Positions 35,007 to 43,646 of a DNA stretch of 64,000 nt are shown piece after piece (the stretch's first letter is position 1; each line of letters starts with the position of its first letter). The position numbers were made by a program, and so were the translations under genes. The notes beneath the pieces are model-generated. The model did not search any database. It was given only the letters and a program-made list of their open reading frames with translations, and was not told the origin of the DNA. This DNA is from Pseudomonas sp. RIT-PI-S (GTDB taxonomy: Bacteria; Pseudomonadota; Gammaproteobacteria; Pseudomonadales; Pseudomonadaceae): the NCBI RefSeq assembly GCF_025642975.1, contig NZ_JANZKJ010000014.1, positions 62,001-126,000 on the forward strand. The letters run 5' to 3'.

Positions 35007-36632
35007 TCAGGTGCGGAACCGCGCCACCATCTCGTTGAGGGCTTCGGCCAGGCGGGACAGGTCCTCGCTGGCGAGGCTGGTCTGCCGAGCACCGTTGGCG
35101 GTGCTGCCTGCCAGGTCGCGGATATTGACCAGGTTACGGTCCACTTCCCGCGCCACCTGGGCCTGCTCGGCCGAAGCGCTGGCTATCACCATGTTGCGTT
35201 CATTGATCTGAGCGATGGCCGCGGTGATCTGGCCCAACGCAACGCCCGCCTCGCGGGCCTTCTCCAAGGTGTGTTGGCTGCGCTGCGTGCTCAACTGCAT
35301 GGACTGCACGGCGTTGCCGGTCCCTGATTGAATCCCTGCAACCATCTGCTCGATTTCCCGGGTCGACTGCTGGGTGCGATGGGCCAATGCCCGCACCTCA
35401 TCGGCCACCACCGCAAAGCCACGGCCAGCCTCGCCGGCACGGGCAGCCTCGATGGCGGCGTTAAGCGCGAGCAGGTTGGTCTGTTCAGCGATGGCGCGAA
35501 TCACGTCTAACACCTGGCCAATGTCCCGGCCCTGTGCCGCCAGGCCCTCGATCAGGCGCGCGGTGGCCTCGACCTCCCCGCTCATGGCCTGGATCGCGTC
35601 CACCGTCTCGCTCACCCGATCGCGGCCCTGGTCGGCGATGCGGCTGGAATTCTCAGAGGCCTCGGAGGTAGACACCGCGTTGCGGGCCACCTCCTCCACA
35701 GCGGCAGTCATTTGGTTCACCGCAGTCGCGGCTTGTTCGATCTCATCATGCTGGCGGCCAAGCCCCAGGTTGGCATCGGCGGTGGTAACGCTCAGTTGGC
35801 CGGCGGCAGACGCCAGGCGGGTCGCCGAGCCGGAGATCTGTTCGATGGTCTGGCGCAGGCTTGCCTGCATCCGCCCCAGCGCCCCCATCAAACGGGCCGG
35901 CTCGTCATTGCCGGACGAGTCGATGGCCTGGCTGAGATTACCCTGAGCGATGCCATCGGCCACACGCACCGCATGGGCCAGGGGCGTGACGATGCTGCGG
36001 GTCAGCCACAGCGCCAGAATGACCGTGAGCGCGCACGCCAGCACGGATACACCTATGACCGTCCAGACCGCCGCCTCGTAGCGCGCGCCGGCTACTGAGC
36101 TGGCCGCCACGGCGTCGGCCTTGTTGATCGAGACCAAATCGCGCAGTTGATCGCCCATCTGGTCGGTACCTGCCTTGATCCGCCCGTTGATCAAAGCGCG
36201 CAATTCTTCAAGACGGTTGTCACGAGACAATGCCAACATGGTTTGCTGGGCATCCAGGTAATCCGTGAGGGTACTTTCGAATTGCTTGAACGCCGCCGCT
36301 TCTTTATCCCCCTTGGGCATGGCCGCATAACGCGTGCGCGCCTCGGCGACCTTATCCATCAGCGTGGCGATCCGAGTACCCGTTTCGGCCAACGCAGCGG
36401 GTTCCCGGTTGACTAGCACTCGGAAGGAAGTAATGCGCAGCCGCAACACGTTTTCCATCAGGTCGCCGATATACCCGATGCTGGGCAGCTGGGTTTGCTC
36501 CATGTCCGCGGCTGCGGCGCGAATCACGGCTAACCGATTTACCGAAAAGGCACCGAGCGCCAACAGCAAAGCTGCAATGAAGGCAAACCCGAGGAAGGCG
36601 CGAGGAGCAATATTGAGCGTTCTTATAGCCAT
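35007..36632 (-). CDS. Methyl-accepting chemotaxis protein
   Basis: This 541-residue chemoreceptor has a transmembrane segment at about 12-32 and a periplasmic helical bundle of about 150 residues (four-helix type). A second membrane segment sits near 188-210, followed by HAMP and the cytoplasmic signalling domain with the hairpin tip [20 protein letters not shown]. The ligand is unknown. A possible flagellar-sigma promoter lies upstream at 36705-36731. Its stop codon abuts the 82-bp repeat array. Confidence 0.93.
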   Translation of the reverse strand: MAIRTLNIAPRAFLGFAFIAALLLALGAFSVNRLAVIRAAAADMEQTQLPSIGYIGDLMENVLRLRITSFRVLVNREPAALAETGTRIATLMDKVAEARTRYAAMPKGDKEAAAFKQFESTLTDYLDAQQTMLALSRDNRLEELRALINGRIKAGTDQMGDQLRDLVSINKADAVAASSVAGARYEAAVWTVIGVSVLACALTVILALWLTRSIVTPLAHAVRVADGIAQGNLSQAIDSSGNDEPARLMGALGRMQASLRQTIEQISGSATRLASAAGQLSVTTADANLGLGRQHDEIEQAATAVNQMTAAVEEVARNAVSTSEASENSSRIADQGRDRVSETVDAIQAMSGEVEATARLIEGLAAQGRDIGQVLDVIRAIAEQTNLLALNAAIEAARAGEAGRGFAVVADEVRALAHRTQQSTREIEQMVAGIQSGTGNAVQSMQLSTQRSQHTLEKAREAGVALGQITAAIAQINERNMVIASASAEQAQVAREVDRNLVNIRDLAGSTANGARQTSLASEDLSRLAEALNEMVARFRT

Positions 36633-36704
36633 GGGCGTATCTCGTTAAAACGCGGCGACCTGCCGCGCGGCCGGCGGCGCACACACAGCGCTGCCCTCAC
36701 GGCT

Positions 36705-36731
36705 TTATCGGCGATGGCATAGAGAACTGAA
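36705..36731 (-). promoter_or_regulatory. Possible sigma-28 (FliA) promoter of the chemoreceptor gene
   Basis: On the minus strand, GCCGATAA (36712-36705) is an exact match to the -10 consensus of the flagellar sigma factor. It is preceded by an 11-base spacer and TTCAGTTC, which fits 5 of 8 bases of the TAAAGTTT -35 element. It is 73 bp upstream of the receptor ATG. The rest of the gap 36633-36973 (341 bp) is AT-rich near 36,830 and holds no other recognised feature. Confidence 0.5.
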
Positions 36732-36973
36732 GTGCAACATAAGAGTTTTAAACTGGGAGCGGTATGCAGAAGTATCAAAGTGACACTATCGCCCCACGCT
36801 AATAACGAAACGGGCACTCGTGACCGCGATCAATAATTCACAAAAAAGTGCCAATCCATTCAAAAAAAACATGATGCCCGGCATCGCGCGGTGCTATGGT
36901 CTTTGAACTCCCCAGTAAACAACCCGGCACTTCCAGGGCTGGTTACTGCATGCATGATGCAGAGGTACGCACC

Positions 36974-37234
36974 ATGAACAAAATGACATTCCCTAATGCT
37001 TGCCAAGTGATGCGCTGGCACTTCCATCCCCTGGGTTTCGAAGCGAGCATGGACGCGCCCAGCAGCATGGTGGCCCGGTTGTTCGATCGCGGCACGGGCG
37101 AAACGCTGATCGCCATTGCGGGCATCCCCTGCGCCACGGTGATGAACGCAGCGGATGTGGAACGCATGATCGAAGCCGTCGAAGCCGAGCTCGAAGCCTT
37201 TATCCCCCCGCAGACCCTCTGCGCCTGTAACTGA
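36974..37234 (+). CDS. Small protein, possibly DUF1652-like
   Basis: This 86-residue protein begins MNKMTFPNACQVMRWHFHPL and ends in an acidic helix (AADVERMIEAVEAELEAFIP). The layout of helix, MVARLFDRGTGE strand, IAGIPCATV and closing helix parallels the protein at 26902-27204, so membership in the same Pseudomonas family is plausible but tentative. GAGG lies eight bases before the ATG. The neighbouring helicase converges on it from the right with 8 bp between. Confidence 0.65.
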   Translation: MNKMTFPNACQVMRWHFHPLGFEASMDAPSSMVARLFDRGTGETLIAIAGIPCATVMNAADVERMIEAVEAELEAFIPPQTLCACN

Positions 37235-37242
37235 TCGCCCCC

Positions 37243-39525
37243 TTATCGTCGCTTATCCTCGAACAACGCCTCGGCTCCCGCCGTGCGCGCCAAGGCACCC
37301 GGCTGCGCTGGTTTGCCGGAGGTACGCTCCACGTACCAATGCACTTCCCGCGCCGCACGGGTAATGCCCACATAGGCCAGCCGCAGGGCTTCGTCCGCCT
37401 GGGCACGGTCGTAGGCATCGGCGCCTGAATAACCGGTGCTTTCGGCAAGTGCATACAGCCGGTTACGTGCGCTTGAAGCAGGGCGGGCAACACAGTCACC
37501 GATCAATATCACAACATCCGCCTCCAACCCCTTTGCACCATGAATGGTCATGCAGCGCAGCCGGCGCTGTTCCGCCGGCAACCGGGCCTGGTGTTCGAAC
37601 AGCTCCGCCACCGGCGCCAGTTGTCGCGGATCATCCTTGGCCTGGCGATAGAGCATCAATACGGCGAGCCCGGCTCCGAGACTTTCCTGGGCAACCTGGG
37701 CGATAAGTGCCGGGTCTTTCCAACGAAGTTGTATTTTCTTCGGTTGGGTTGTAGCAGTGATTATCCCAGCGGCCAGCGCTTTCTTCCCCGGGATGGATTG
37801 AGTCGAGCGAACGATATATTCCGCGCCATCAATGATTTGCTGCGTGCTTCTGAAGTTTTCCTTCAACAGTAAGCGTTGATGTTTGGGTGAGGGAAATGCT
37901 TGTGCGAAGTGCATGAAGAACGCTGGAGAACTTCCGCGCCAGCCATAAATGGATTGCCAGTCGTCGCCTACGCACATAAAGCTGGCCGGCGTGGAGGCGT
38001 CGCGCCGAAGACGTTCGGCCAAGCCGGCGCGCAGCCAGCGTGCGATCTGCGGCGAAATGTCCTGGAATTCATCGACCAGCAGATGGCGAATCGCAGTGAG
38101 CTTGGCATCAGGCAAACGCTTCAAGGCCCCACCATGGGGATCGCTAAAGATCGCGAACATCCGGTTATAGCTGAGCACCGGCGGCGCCAGCGCCAAGAGC
38201 TGCCGCTCTAACGCCGGCCAATAACGCCCCAGGGCCTGGAAAAACACGCCGTCTTCGCTGTCCGCGAGCGTGGCGGCGGCCGTTGGTACCTCAAGGCCCA
38301 GATTCTCGATAAAGCTGGCCGTGGCCACGAAGGCATCCAGTAACGGCTGGGGGCCGGCCTCTCCAGCCAAGGCGTAGTCCAACCCGGGGCCCTGCATCTC
38401 AGGGCCGGCGCTGAGCATGCGGATGCTGTCGAACGAATCAAGCCAGATCAGTGGCTTATCGAAGAAAGCTTGGAACAACGTGCGCTTGACGGCCCATTCG
38501 GCCCTTACCGGCAGCTTGGCGCCAGGTCGTGCCAACTCCCCCAAGGAAGGGTCGGCCCCCAGAACGACCCATGCGCCCGTGGATTCCAACCGACCGTGGC
38601 AACGAAACACCTGCCCGCCGACCCGGTGTTCGCTGCAGTGCTCGACAACCCCAGGCAAGGGCCAGTGCCCAGCCTGGCGCCAATGCTGTGCGATCAACTC
38701 GCATAGGGCCGCGTCTCGCTGCGCCGCGGGCACCAGCGCGGCCATTCGCCGCTGCACCTCGGGGTGGCCCTCTGGTAAAGGAGGCAACTGGCTCGCTCGC
38801 ACCCTCAGCGCCTGCATCACAGTGGCGAACTCAGGATCACTGGCCAGCAGCGCCTGATAACAGTGGTTCAACTGCTGGCGCTGGCCTTCGTTGATGCGCA
38901 GTTGAAACGGGTTGGCACCGCCTTCGCCGGCCCCGAGGCTTTCGAACGCCTGCAATTGGACAAACCCGGGCAAGGTTCGCGCCCAAGTGAGGACGGTGGC
39001 GTGGAAGGTGGTTACCCGGGCCCGCGCCTGGCTTAGCGTCAGCGGCTGCCCCCAGAGCGCGAAGAGGCGCACCAGCCGCTCGGCAAAATCAGCCCGGGAA
39101 GCTCGGGTAAAGGTCACCACGCTGATGTCTTCGAGCGGCACCCCCAGGTACTGGGTCAGCACAACGATGCGCAATACCAGCGAACTGGATTTCCCCGAGC
39201 CCGCGCCAGCGACCACACAAGTGCTGATGGCGTTGCCAAGAATCAGCTTCCATTGCCCCGGCGACGGCTGTGCATGCGCCGGAAGCAGGCGGGCGACGTC
39301 CGCCCTGATCCGCTTGCGCAGGGCCGGGGTGATCGCCAAGGGCAGGTCCGCGAAGAGGCTTTCGCCTGCCGCCGGCGAGGCGGCCTCAATAGCCTTCGCC
39401 GGGCGCGGCTGCCGAGCCTTGCGCGGAGTCGCCCGGGCGCGTTTAGGCTTGGCAGGAGGTTGGGCTCGCCCGGGCCAGCAGCGCTGAAGCAGCCGAACCC
39501 AAAGTTGATGTAGTTTCGAGATCAC
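37243..39525 (-). CDS. UvrD/Rep-family DNA helicase
   Basis: This 760-residue superfamily 1 helicase shows all main motifs: Walker A GAGSGKSS (about residues 107-114), motif Ia VVTFTRAS, Walker B LLVDEFQDIS, motif III VGDDWQSIYGWRGS, motif IV FRSTQQII, motif V MTIHGAKGLEADVV and motif VI RLAYVGITRAAREVH. The first 50 residues are very basic and proline-rich, an unusual leader. It is not UvrD, Rep or PcrA itself, judging by the long N-terminus and divergent insert of about 200 residues between motifs Ia and II. Start GTG 39525 has a weak ribosome-binding site. The role is unknown; DNA repair or defence are both possible. Confidence 0.85.
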   Translation of the reverse strand: MISKLHQLWVRLLQRCWPGRAQPPAKPKRARATPRKARQPRPAKAIEAASPAAGESLFADLPLAITPALRKRIRADVARLLPAHAQPSPGQWKLILGNAISTCVVAGAGSGKSSSLVLRIVVLTQYLGVPLEDISVVTFTRASRADFAERLVRLFALWGQPLTLSQARARVTTFHATVLTWARTLPGFVQLQAFESLGAGEGGANPFQLRINEGQRQQLNHCYQALLASDPEFATVMQALRVRASQLPPLPEGHPEVQRRMAALVPAAQRDAALCELIAQHWRQAGHWPLPGVVEHCSEHRVGGQVFRCHGRLESTGAWVVLGADPSLGELARPGAKLPVRAEWAVKRTLFQAFFDKPLIWLDSFDSIRMLSAGPEMQGPGLDYALAGEAGPQPLLDAFVATASFIENLGLEVPTAAATLADSEDGVFFQALGRYWPALERQLLALAPPVLSYNRMFAIFSDPHGGALKRLPDAKLTAIRHLLVDEFQDISPQIARWLRAGLAERLRRDASTPASFMCVGDDWQSIYGWRGSSPAFFMHFAQAFPSPKHQRLLLKENFRSTQQIIDGAEYIVRSTQSIPGKKALAAGIITATTQPKKIQLRWKDPALIAQVAQESLGAGLAVLMLYRQAKDDPRQLAPVAELFEHQARLPAEQRRLRCMTIHGAKGLEADVVILIGDCVARPASSARNRLYALAESTGYSGADAYDRAQADEALRLAYVGITRAAREVHWYVERTSGKPAQPGALARTAGAEALFEDKRR

Positions 39526-39604
39526 AGAACAAAAATCAGCATTTTCAATTAGTTAACTGAATATATTGAGAAAGAGAATTAAATTTGGACAGGACGGTTC
39601 CCGT

Positions 39605-39634
39605 GCGTTGCCGCTCCTGTGGAGGGGGCAACGC
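39605..39634. terminator. Hairpin downstream of pgm
   Basis: GCGTTGCC (39605-39612) and GGCAACGC (39627-39634) form a perfect 8-bp stem. CTCC-TGT-GGAG is nested inside. It lies 11 bp past the pgm stop codon. On the minus strand no clear T run follows at once, so termination may be weak, or this may be a REP-like element like those near position 40 and 210. Confidence 0.55.
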
Positions 39635-39644
39635 CCGGGTGAGG

Positions 39645-41285
39645 TCAGCTGATCGCGCTGTCGACCAACTGCTGTGCTTCACTGACGAGCGCCTGCAGGT
39701 GCGCTTCGCCTTTGAAGCTTTCGGCGTAGATCTTATAGATGTCTTCCGTTCCAGAAGGCCGCGCGGCGAACCAACCGTTGGCGGTCATGACCTTCAAACC
39801 GCCGATGGCTTGGTCGTTACCTGGCGCCTTGCTGAGGATCTGCTCGATCGGCTCGCCGGCCAGGGACGTGGACGTGATCTGCTGCGCCGACAACTTGCCT
39901 AGCGCGGCTTTCTGCGCGGGGTTGGCCTTGGCGTCGACCCGGGTAGCGAAAGGCTCACCCAGGTCTGCAATCATGTCCTGGTAAAGCTGGTGCGGGTCCT
40001 TACCCAGGCGCGCGGTCATTTCCGCGGCCAGCAGCGCTGGAATCAGGCCATCCTTGTCGGTGCTCCACACGGTGCCGTCACGGCGCAGGAACGAGGCCCC
40101 GGCGCTTTCTTCGCCACCGAAGCCCAGCGTGCCGTTGAACAGGCCCTCGGCGAAATACTTGAAGCCCACCGGCACCTCATAAAGGGTGCGCTGCAAGCGC
40201 TTGGCCACCCGGTCGATCAGCCCACTGCTGACCACGGTCTTGCCGACTGCGGCGTCGGCGCGCCACTGGGGCCGGTTACGGAACAGGTAGTCGATGCTCA
40301 CGGCCAGGTAGTTGTTCGGCGCCATCAGGCCGCCACTGCGGGTCACGATGCCGTGGCGGTCGTGGTCCGGGTCACAGGCGAAGGCCACGTCGTAGCGGTC
40401 CTTCAGGCCGATCAGGCCCTGCATGGCGTCGCGGGAAGATGGGTCCATGCGGATCTGGCCGTCCCAGTCCACGCTCATGAAGCGGAACGTGGGGTCGGTA
40501 TGCGGGTTGACCACATCCAGGTCCAGCTTGTAGTGCTCGGCGATGGCCGGCCAATAGCGGACACCTGCCCCGCCAAGCGGGTCCACGCCCAGGCGCAGGC
40601 CGGCACCGCGAATCACGTCCAGGTCGATCACATTGTGCAGGTCTGCCACGTAGGTGTTGAGGAAGTCATGGCGGTGCGTGGTGCCAGCCTTCAGCGCGCG
40701 TTCGTACGGCATGCGCTTGACGCCGGCCAGCTTGCCCTCGAGCAGCTCGTTGGCCTTGGCCTCGATCCACTTGGTGACATCGCTGTCTGCGGGCCCGCCG
40801 TTTGGCGGGTTGTACTTGAACCCGCCGCTCTGAGGCGGGTTGTGCGACGGGGTGATCACCACGCCGTCGGCCAGGCCGCTGCTGCGGCCTCGGTTGTAAC
40901 AGATGATCGCGTGGGACAGCGCTGGCGTGGGGGTGTACTCGTCGTTGGTCGCGAGCATGACCTCAACGCCGTTGGCGGCGAACACTTCCAGGGCACTGGC
41001 GCCCGCGGGCGTGGACAGCGCATGGGTGTCGATGCCGAGGAACAGCGGGCCGTCGATGCCCTTGCCCTTCCGGTACAGGCAAATGGCTTGGCTGATGGCC
41101 AACACATGGTCTTCGTTGAAGCTGTTATCGAACGAGGTGCCCCGGTGCCCGGAGGTACCGAAGGCCACCCGATGGGTCGGGACCGATGCGTCGGGTTGCC
41201 GGGTGAAGTAGGCGGTCACCAGGCTGGGAATGTCGATCAGCAATTCGGCCGGCGCCGGCTTGCCCGCTAGCGGACTGTGCTTCAT
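39645..41285 (-). CDS. pgm: Phosphoglucomutase (alpha-D-glucose phosphate-specific)
   Basis: This 546-residue enzyme interconverts glucose-1-phosphate and glucose-6-phosphate. The N-terminal [15 protein letters not shown], the catalytic phosphoserine in the [15 protein letters not shown] loop, the metal-binding DPDHDRHG, and [15 protein letters not shown] near the C-terminus are all as expected. It feeds GalU (32424) with glucose-1-phosphate. It is a single gene. Confidence 0.97.
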   Translation of the reverse strand: MKHSPLAGKPAPAELLIDIPSLVTAYFTRQPDASVPTHRVAFGTSGHRGTSFDNSFNEDHVLAISQAICLYRKGKGIDGPLFLGIDTHALSTPAGASALEVFAANGVEVMLATNDEYTPTPALSHAIICYNRGRSSGLADGVVITPSHNPPQSGGFKYNPPNGGPADSDVTKWIEAKANELLEGKLAGVKRMPYERALKAGTTHRHDFLNTYVADLHNVIDLDVIRGAGLRLGVDPLGGAGVRYWPAIAEHYKLDLDVVNPHTDPTFRFMSVDWDGQIRMDPSSRDAMQGLIGLKDRYDVAFACDPDHDRHGIVTRSGGLMAPNNYLAVSIDYLFRNRPQWRADAAVGKTVVSSGLIDRVAKRLQRTLYEVPVGFKYFAEGLFNGTLGFGGEESAGASFLRRDGTVWSTDKDGLIPALLAAEMTARLGKDPHQLYQDMIADLGEPFATRVDAKANPAQKAALGKLSAQQITSTSLAGEPIEQILSKAPGNDQAIGGLKVMTANGWFAARPSGTEDIYKIYAESFKGEAHLQALVSEAQQLVDSAIS

Positions 41286-41369
41286 GCAAAACCTCGGATG
41301 GGTAACGAACGGTGGCAGTTTACTGACAGTTCGACCGCCACGCGACGGGATTGATCCAAGGCAGGCGGC

Positions 41370-43646
41370 TCATCCCGCCACTGGCTCGGCTGCCGGCCAC
41401 CAGCCAGGCAGCAGGCGCTGCACCTGAGGCTGAGCGTAGCGGTCGTCGATCAGCACGATGGTGCCCTGATCGGCCTCATGGCGGATCACCCTCCCCGCCG
41501 CCTGCACTACCTTGTGCAACCCGGGAAACAGGTAGACGTAGTCATGCCCGCTGCCAAAGCGCGCCTGCATGCGCCGCTTGAAGTTTTCGTTGACCGGGTT
41601 GACCTGGGCCATGCCCAGCGTGGCCACGAACGCGCCGATCAGCCGTGCGCCGGGCAAGTCGATGCCTTCGCCGAAGGCACCGCCAAGCACCGCAAAACCG
41701 ATGCCGCAACCGTCGGCCGTGAAACCATCGATGAACGCCTGCCGTTCGCCTTCATCCATGGCGCGGCGCTGGCAGCGCAGCGGCACCTCGGGACAGCTGG
41801 CGGCCAGGCGCTCGGCCACCTGCCCCAGGTAATCGAAACTGCTGAAGAACGCCAGGTAGTTGCCTGGGCGGCGCTGATACTGCTCGGCGATGATCCGCGC
41901 CACGCTCGCCAGGGATTGTTGGCGGTCGGCATAGCGGGTCGACACCTGCGCCGCCAGGCGCACATGCAGCTGGCTGGCCCGGAACGGCGACGGTACGTCC
42001 AGCCAGGCCCAGCCGTCCGGCAGGCCCAGCAGGTCAGCGAAGTAATGCGCAGGGCTCAGGGTGGCGGAGAACAGCACGCAGCTGCGGGCGCTCTTGAAGC
42101 GCGGCGTCAACAATGGCGCGGGGACCACATTGCGCAGGTTCAGCCGTGCGCGCAGGCCGCGCCGGGCCGGGTAGACCTCCAGGTCGAACACGAAGGCATC
42201 GCTGAACAGCTCCGCCACCCGGGTGAACTGCAGCGCCTGGAAGTAGAAGTCCAGCCACTGCGGCGCAACCGCCGCGGGGTCCTGGTTCAGTTGATCGCTG
42301 ACAATGCTCATGCAGCGCTGCAAGGCAGCCAGCCACTGGGCCGGCAACCCCGGTTGGCTGTGGTAACCCTCGCCCTGGGCCTTGGCCAGGGCGCTCCAGT
42401 GCCGGCCGAGGGTGCGCAAGGCATTGCTCGCCCCGGCCAACGGCGCCTCGCGCAAGGTCGCCAGCAACCGTTGATCGAGGCTGGCGCTGTACATCCCACG
42501 GGCGCGCTCGACCAGGTTGTGCGCTTCGTCCACCAACACCGCGAACCGCCACTCCTGCGCCTGCGCCAGCGCGAACAGCCAGCCACTGAGGTCGAAGTAA
42601 TAGTTGTAGTCGCCAATGATCACATCGGCCCAGCGGGCCATTTCCTGGCTCAGGTAGTAGGGGCACACCTGATGGGCCAGGGCCAGTTCGCGCAGGGCAG
42701 CGCGGTCCAGCCAGCCCCGCTCTGCCGCTGCCACCCGGGCGGCCGGCAGCCGATCGTAGAAGCCACGCGCCAGCGGGCAGGCATCGCCGTGGCAGGCGGT
42801 GCCCGGGTACTCGCAGGCCTTTTCACGGGCGGTGAGCTCAAGCACCCGCAGCGGCTGCGGCTCGCCCTGCACCGGCTCCGGCTGCAGCTGCTGCAAGGCG
42901 TCCAGCGCCAACCGCCGCCCGGGGGTCTTGGCGGTGAGGAACAGAATGCGTTGCAACTGTTGCCGTGGCATCGCCTTGAGCAGCGGGAACAGCGTACCGA
43001 GGGTTTTGCCGATGCCGGTAGGGGCCTGCGCCAGCACAGCGCGGCCCATGCTGGCGGCCTTATAGACGGTTTCGGCCAATTGCCGTTGGCCGGGTCGCAT
43101 CGCCTCGTGGGGGAAGGCCAGGGCCTGCAAGAAGCCATCCCGCCGCTGCAGGTGCGCGCGCTCGCGGGCCGCCCAGTCGAGGAACGCCTCGCACTGGGCG
43201 TGGAAGAACGCCTGCAAGGCGTCGGCGCCGTGGTCGGCCTCGAAGCGTGTTTCGCTCTCGCTGTCCACGTTCCAATATACCAGCGCCACCTTGACTCGCG
43301 GCAACCCCTGCTCCTCACACAGCAAGCTGGCATACACCTTGGCCTGGGCCCAGTGCAGGGCGCGCTGGTTGGCCGGCTGCCGCTTGAGGTCGCCGCGATG
43401 GGTTTTCACCTCTTCCAGGCACTGGCGCTCAGGGTCGAAGCCGTCTGCACGGCCGCGCACCTGCAACCCTTTGTGCTCCCCGGCCAGGCTGATTTCCCGC
43501 CGATAGGTTGGGCCACGCCGGTCGCTGACCTTGCGGTGCCCGGCCATGCCTTCCAGCGCGCTGGGCGACGGCGTGAAGCGCAAATCCAGGTCGCCCTCGC
43601 GCGCGGTGAACTCGCACAGGGCCCGCACCGCGACGGTCAGCGTCAT
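41370..43646 (-). CDS. PD-(D/E)XK nuclease fused to XPD/DinG-type helicase
   Basis: This 758-residue protein has an N-terminal domain (about 60-135) with a Cas4/RecB-like nuclease pattern: GRADGFD (Asp 69 or 71), EEVK (Glu79, Lys81) and QAKVYA (Gln101, Tyr105). A superfamily 2 helicase of XPD/DinG type follows: Walker A APTGIGKT (208-215), four cysteines at 278, 285, 290 and 328 that should hold a 4Fe-4S cluster, DEAH at 373-376, SATLSP, and a C-terminal GRVIRHEADQG arginine motif. It overlaps the FAN1 gene by 4 bp (ATGA), so both proteins are made together. The ATG at 43646 was set by that overlap; longer frames run through FAN1. A role in unwinding and trimming damaged DNA is inferred. Confidence 0.85.
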   Translation of the reverse strand: MTLTVAVRALCEFTAREGDLDLRFTPSPSALEGMAGHRKVSDRRGPTYRREISLAGEHKGLQVRGRADGFDPERQCLEEVKTHRGDLKRQPANQRALHWAQAKVYASLLCEEQGLPRVKVALVYWNVDSESETRFEADHGADALQAFFHAQCEAFLDWAARERAHLQRRDGFLQALAFPHEAMRPGQRQLAETVYKAASMGRAVLAQAPTGIGKTLGTLFPLLKAMPRQQLQRILFLTAKTPGRRLALDALQQLQPEPVQGEPQPLRVLELTAREKACEYPGTACHGDACPLARGFYDRLPAARVAAAERGWLDRAALRELALAHQVCPYYLSQEMARWADVIIGDYNYYFDLSGWLFALAQAQEWRFAVLVDEAHNLVERARGMYSASLDQRLLATLREAPLAGASNALRTLGRHWSALAKAQGEGYHSQPGLPAQWLAALQRCMSIVSDQLNQDPAAVAPQWLDFYFQALQFTRVAELFSDAFVFDLEVYPARRGLRARLNLRNVVPAPLLTPRFKSARSCVLFSATLSPAHYFADLLGLPDGWAWLDVPSPFRASQLHVRLAAQVSTRYADRQQSLASVARIIAEQYQRRPGNYLAFFSSFDYLGQVAERLAASCPEVPLRCQRRAMDEGERQAFIDGFTADGCGIGFAVLGGAFGEGIDLPGARLIGAFVATLGMAQVNPVNENFKRRMQARFGSGHDYVYLFPGLHKVVQAAGRVIRHEADQGTIVLIDDRYAQPQVQRLLPGWWPAAEPVAG

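Noticed and set aside
34383-35211. Three long overlapping open frames giving a Cys/Gly/Pro-rich repeat protein
   Set aside because: They translate the 82-bp tandem repeat. Since 82 is not divisible by three, the same DNA opens all three frames, which is a repeat artefact rather than a selected reading frame.
39580-39604. A further PvdS-like site, TAAAT then CGT, on the plus strand
   Set aside because: The spacing is 17 rather than 16 bases and it points into the 3' end of pgm on the opposite strand, with no gene to serve.
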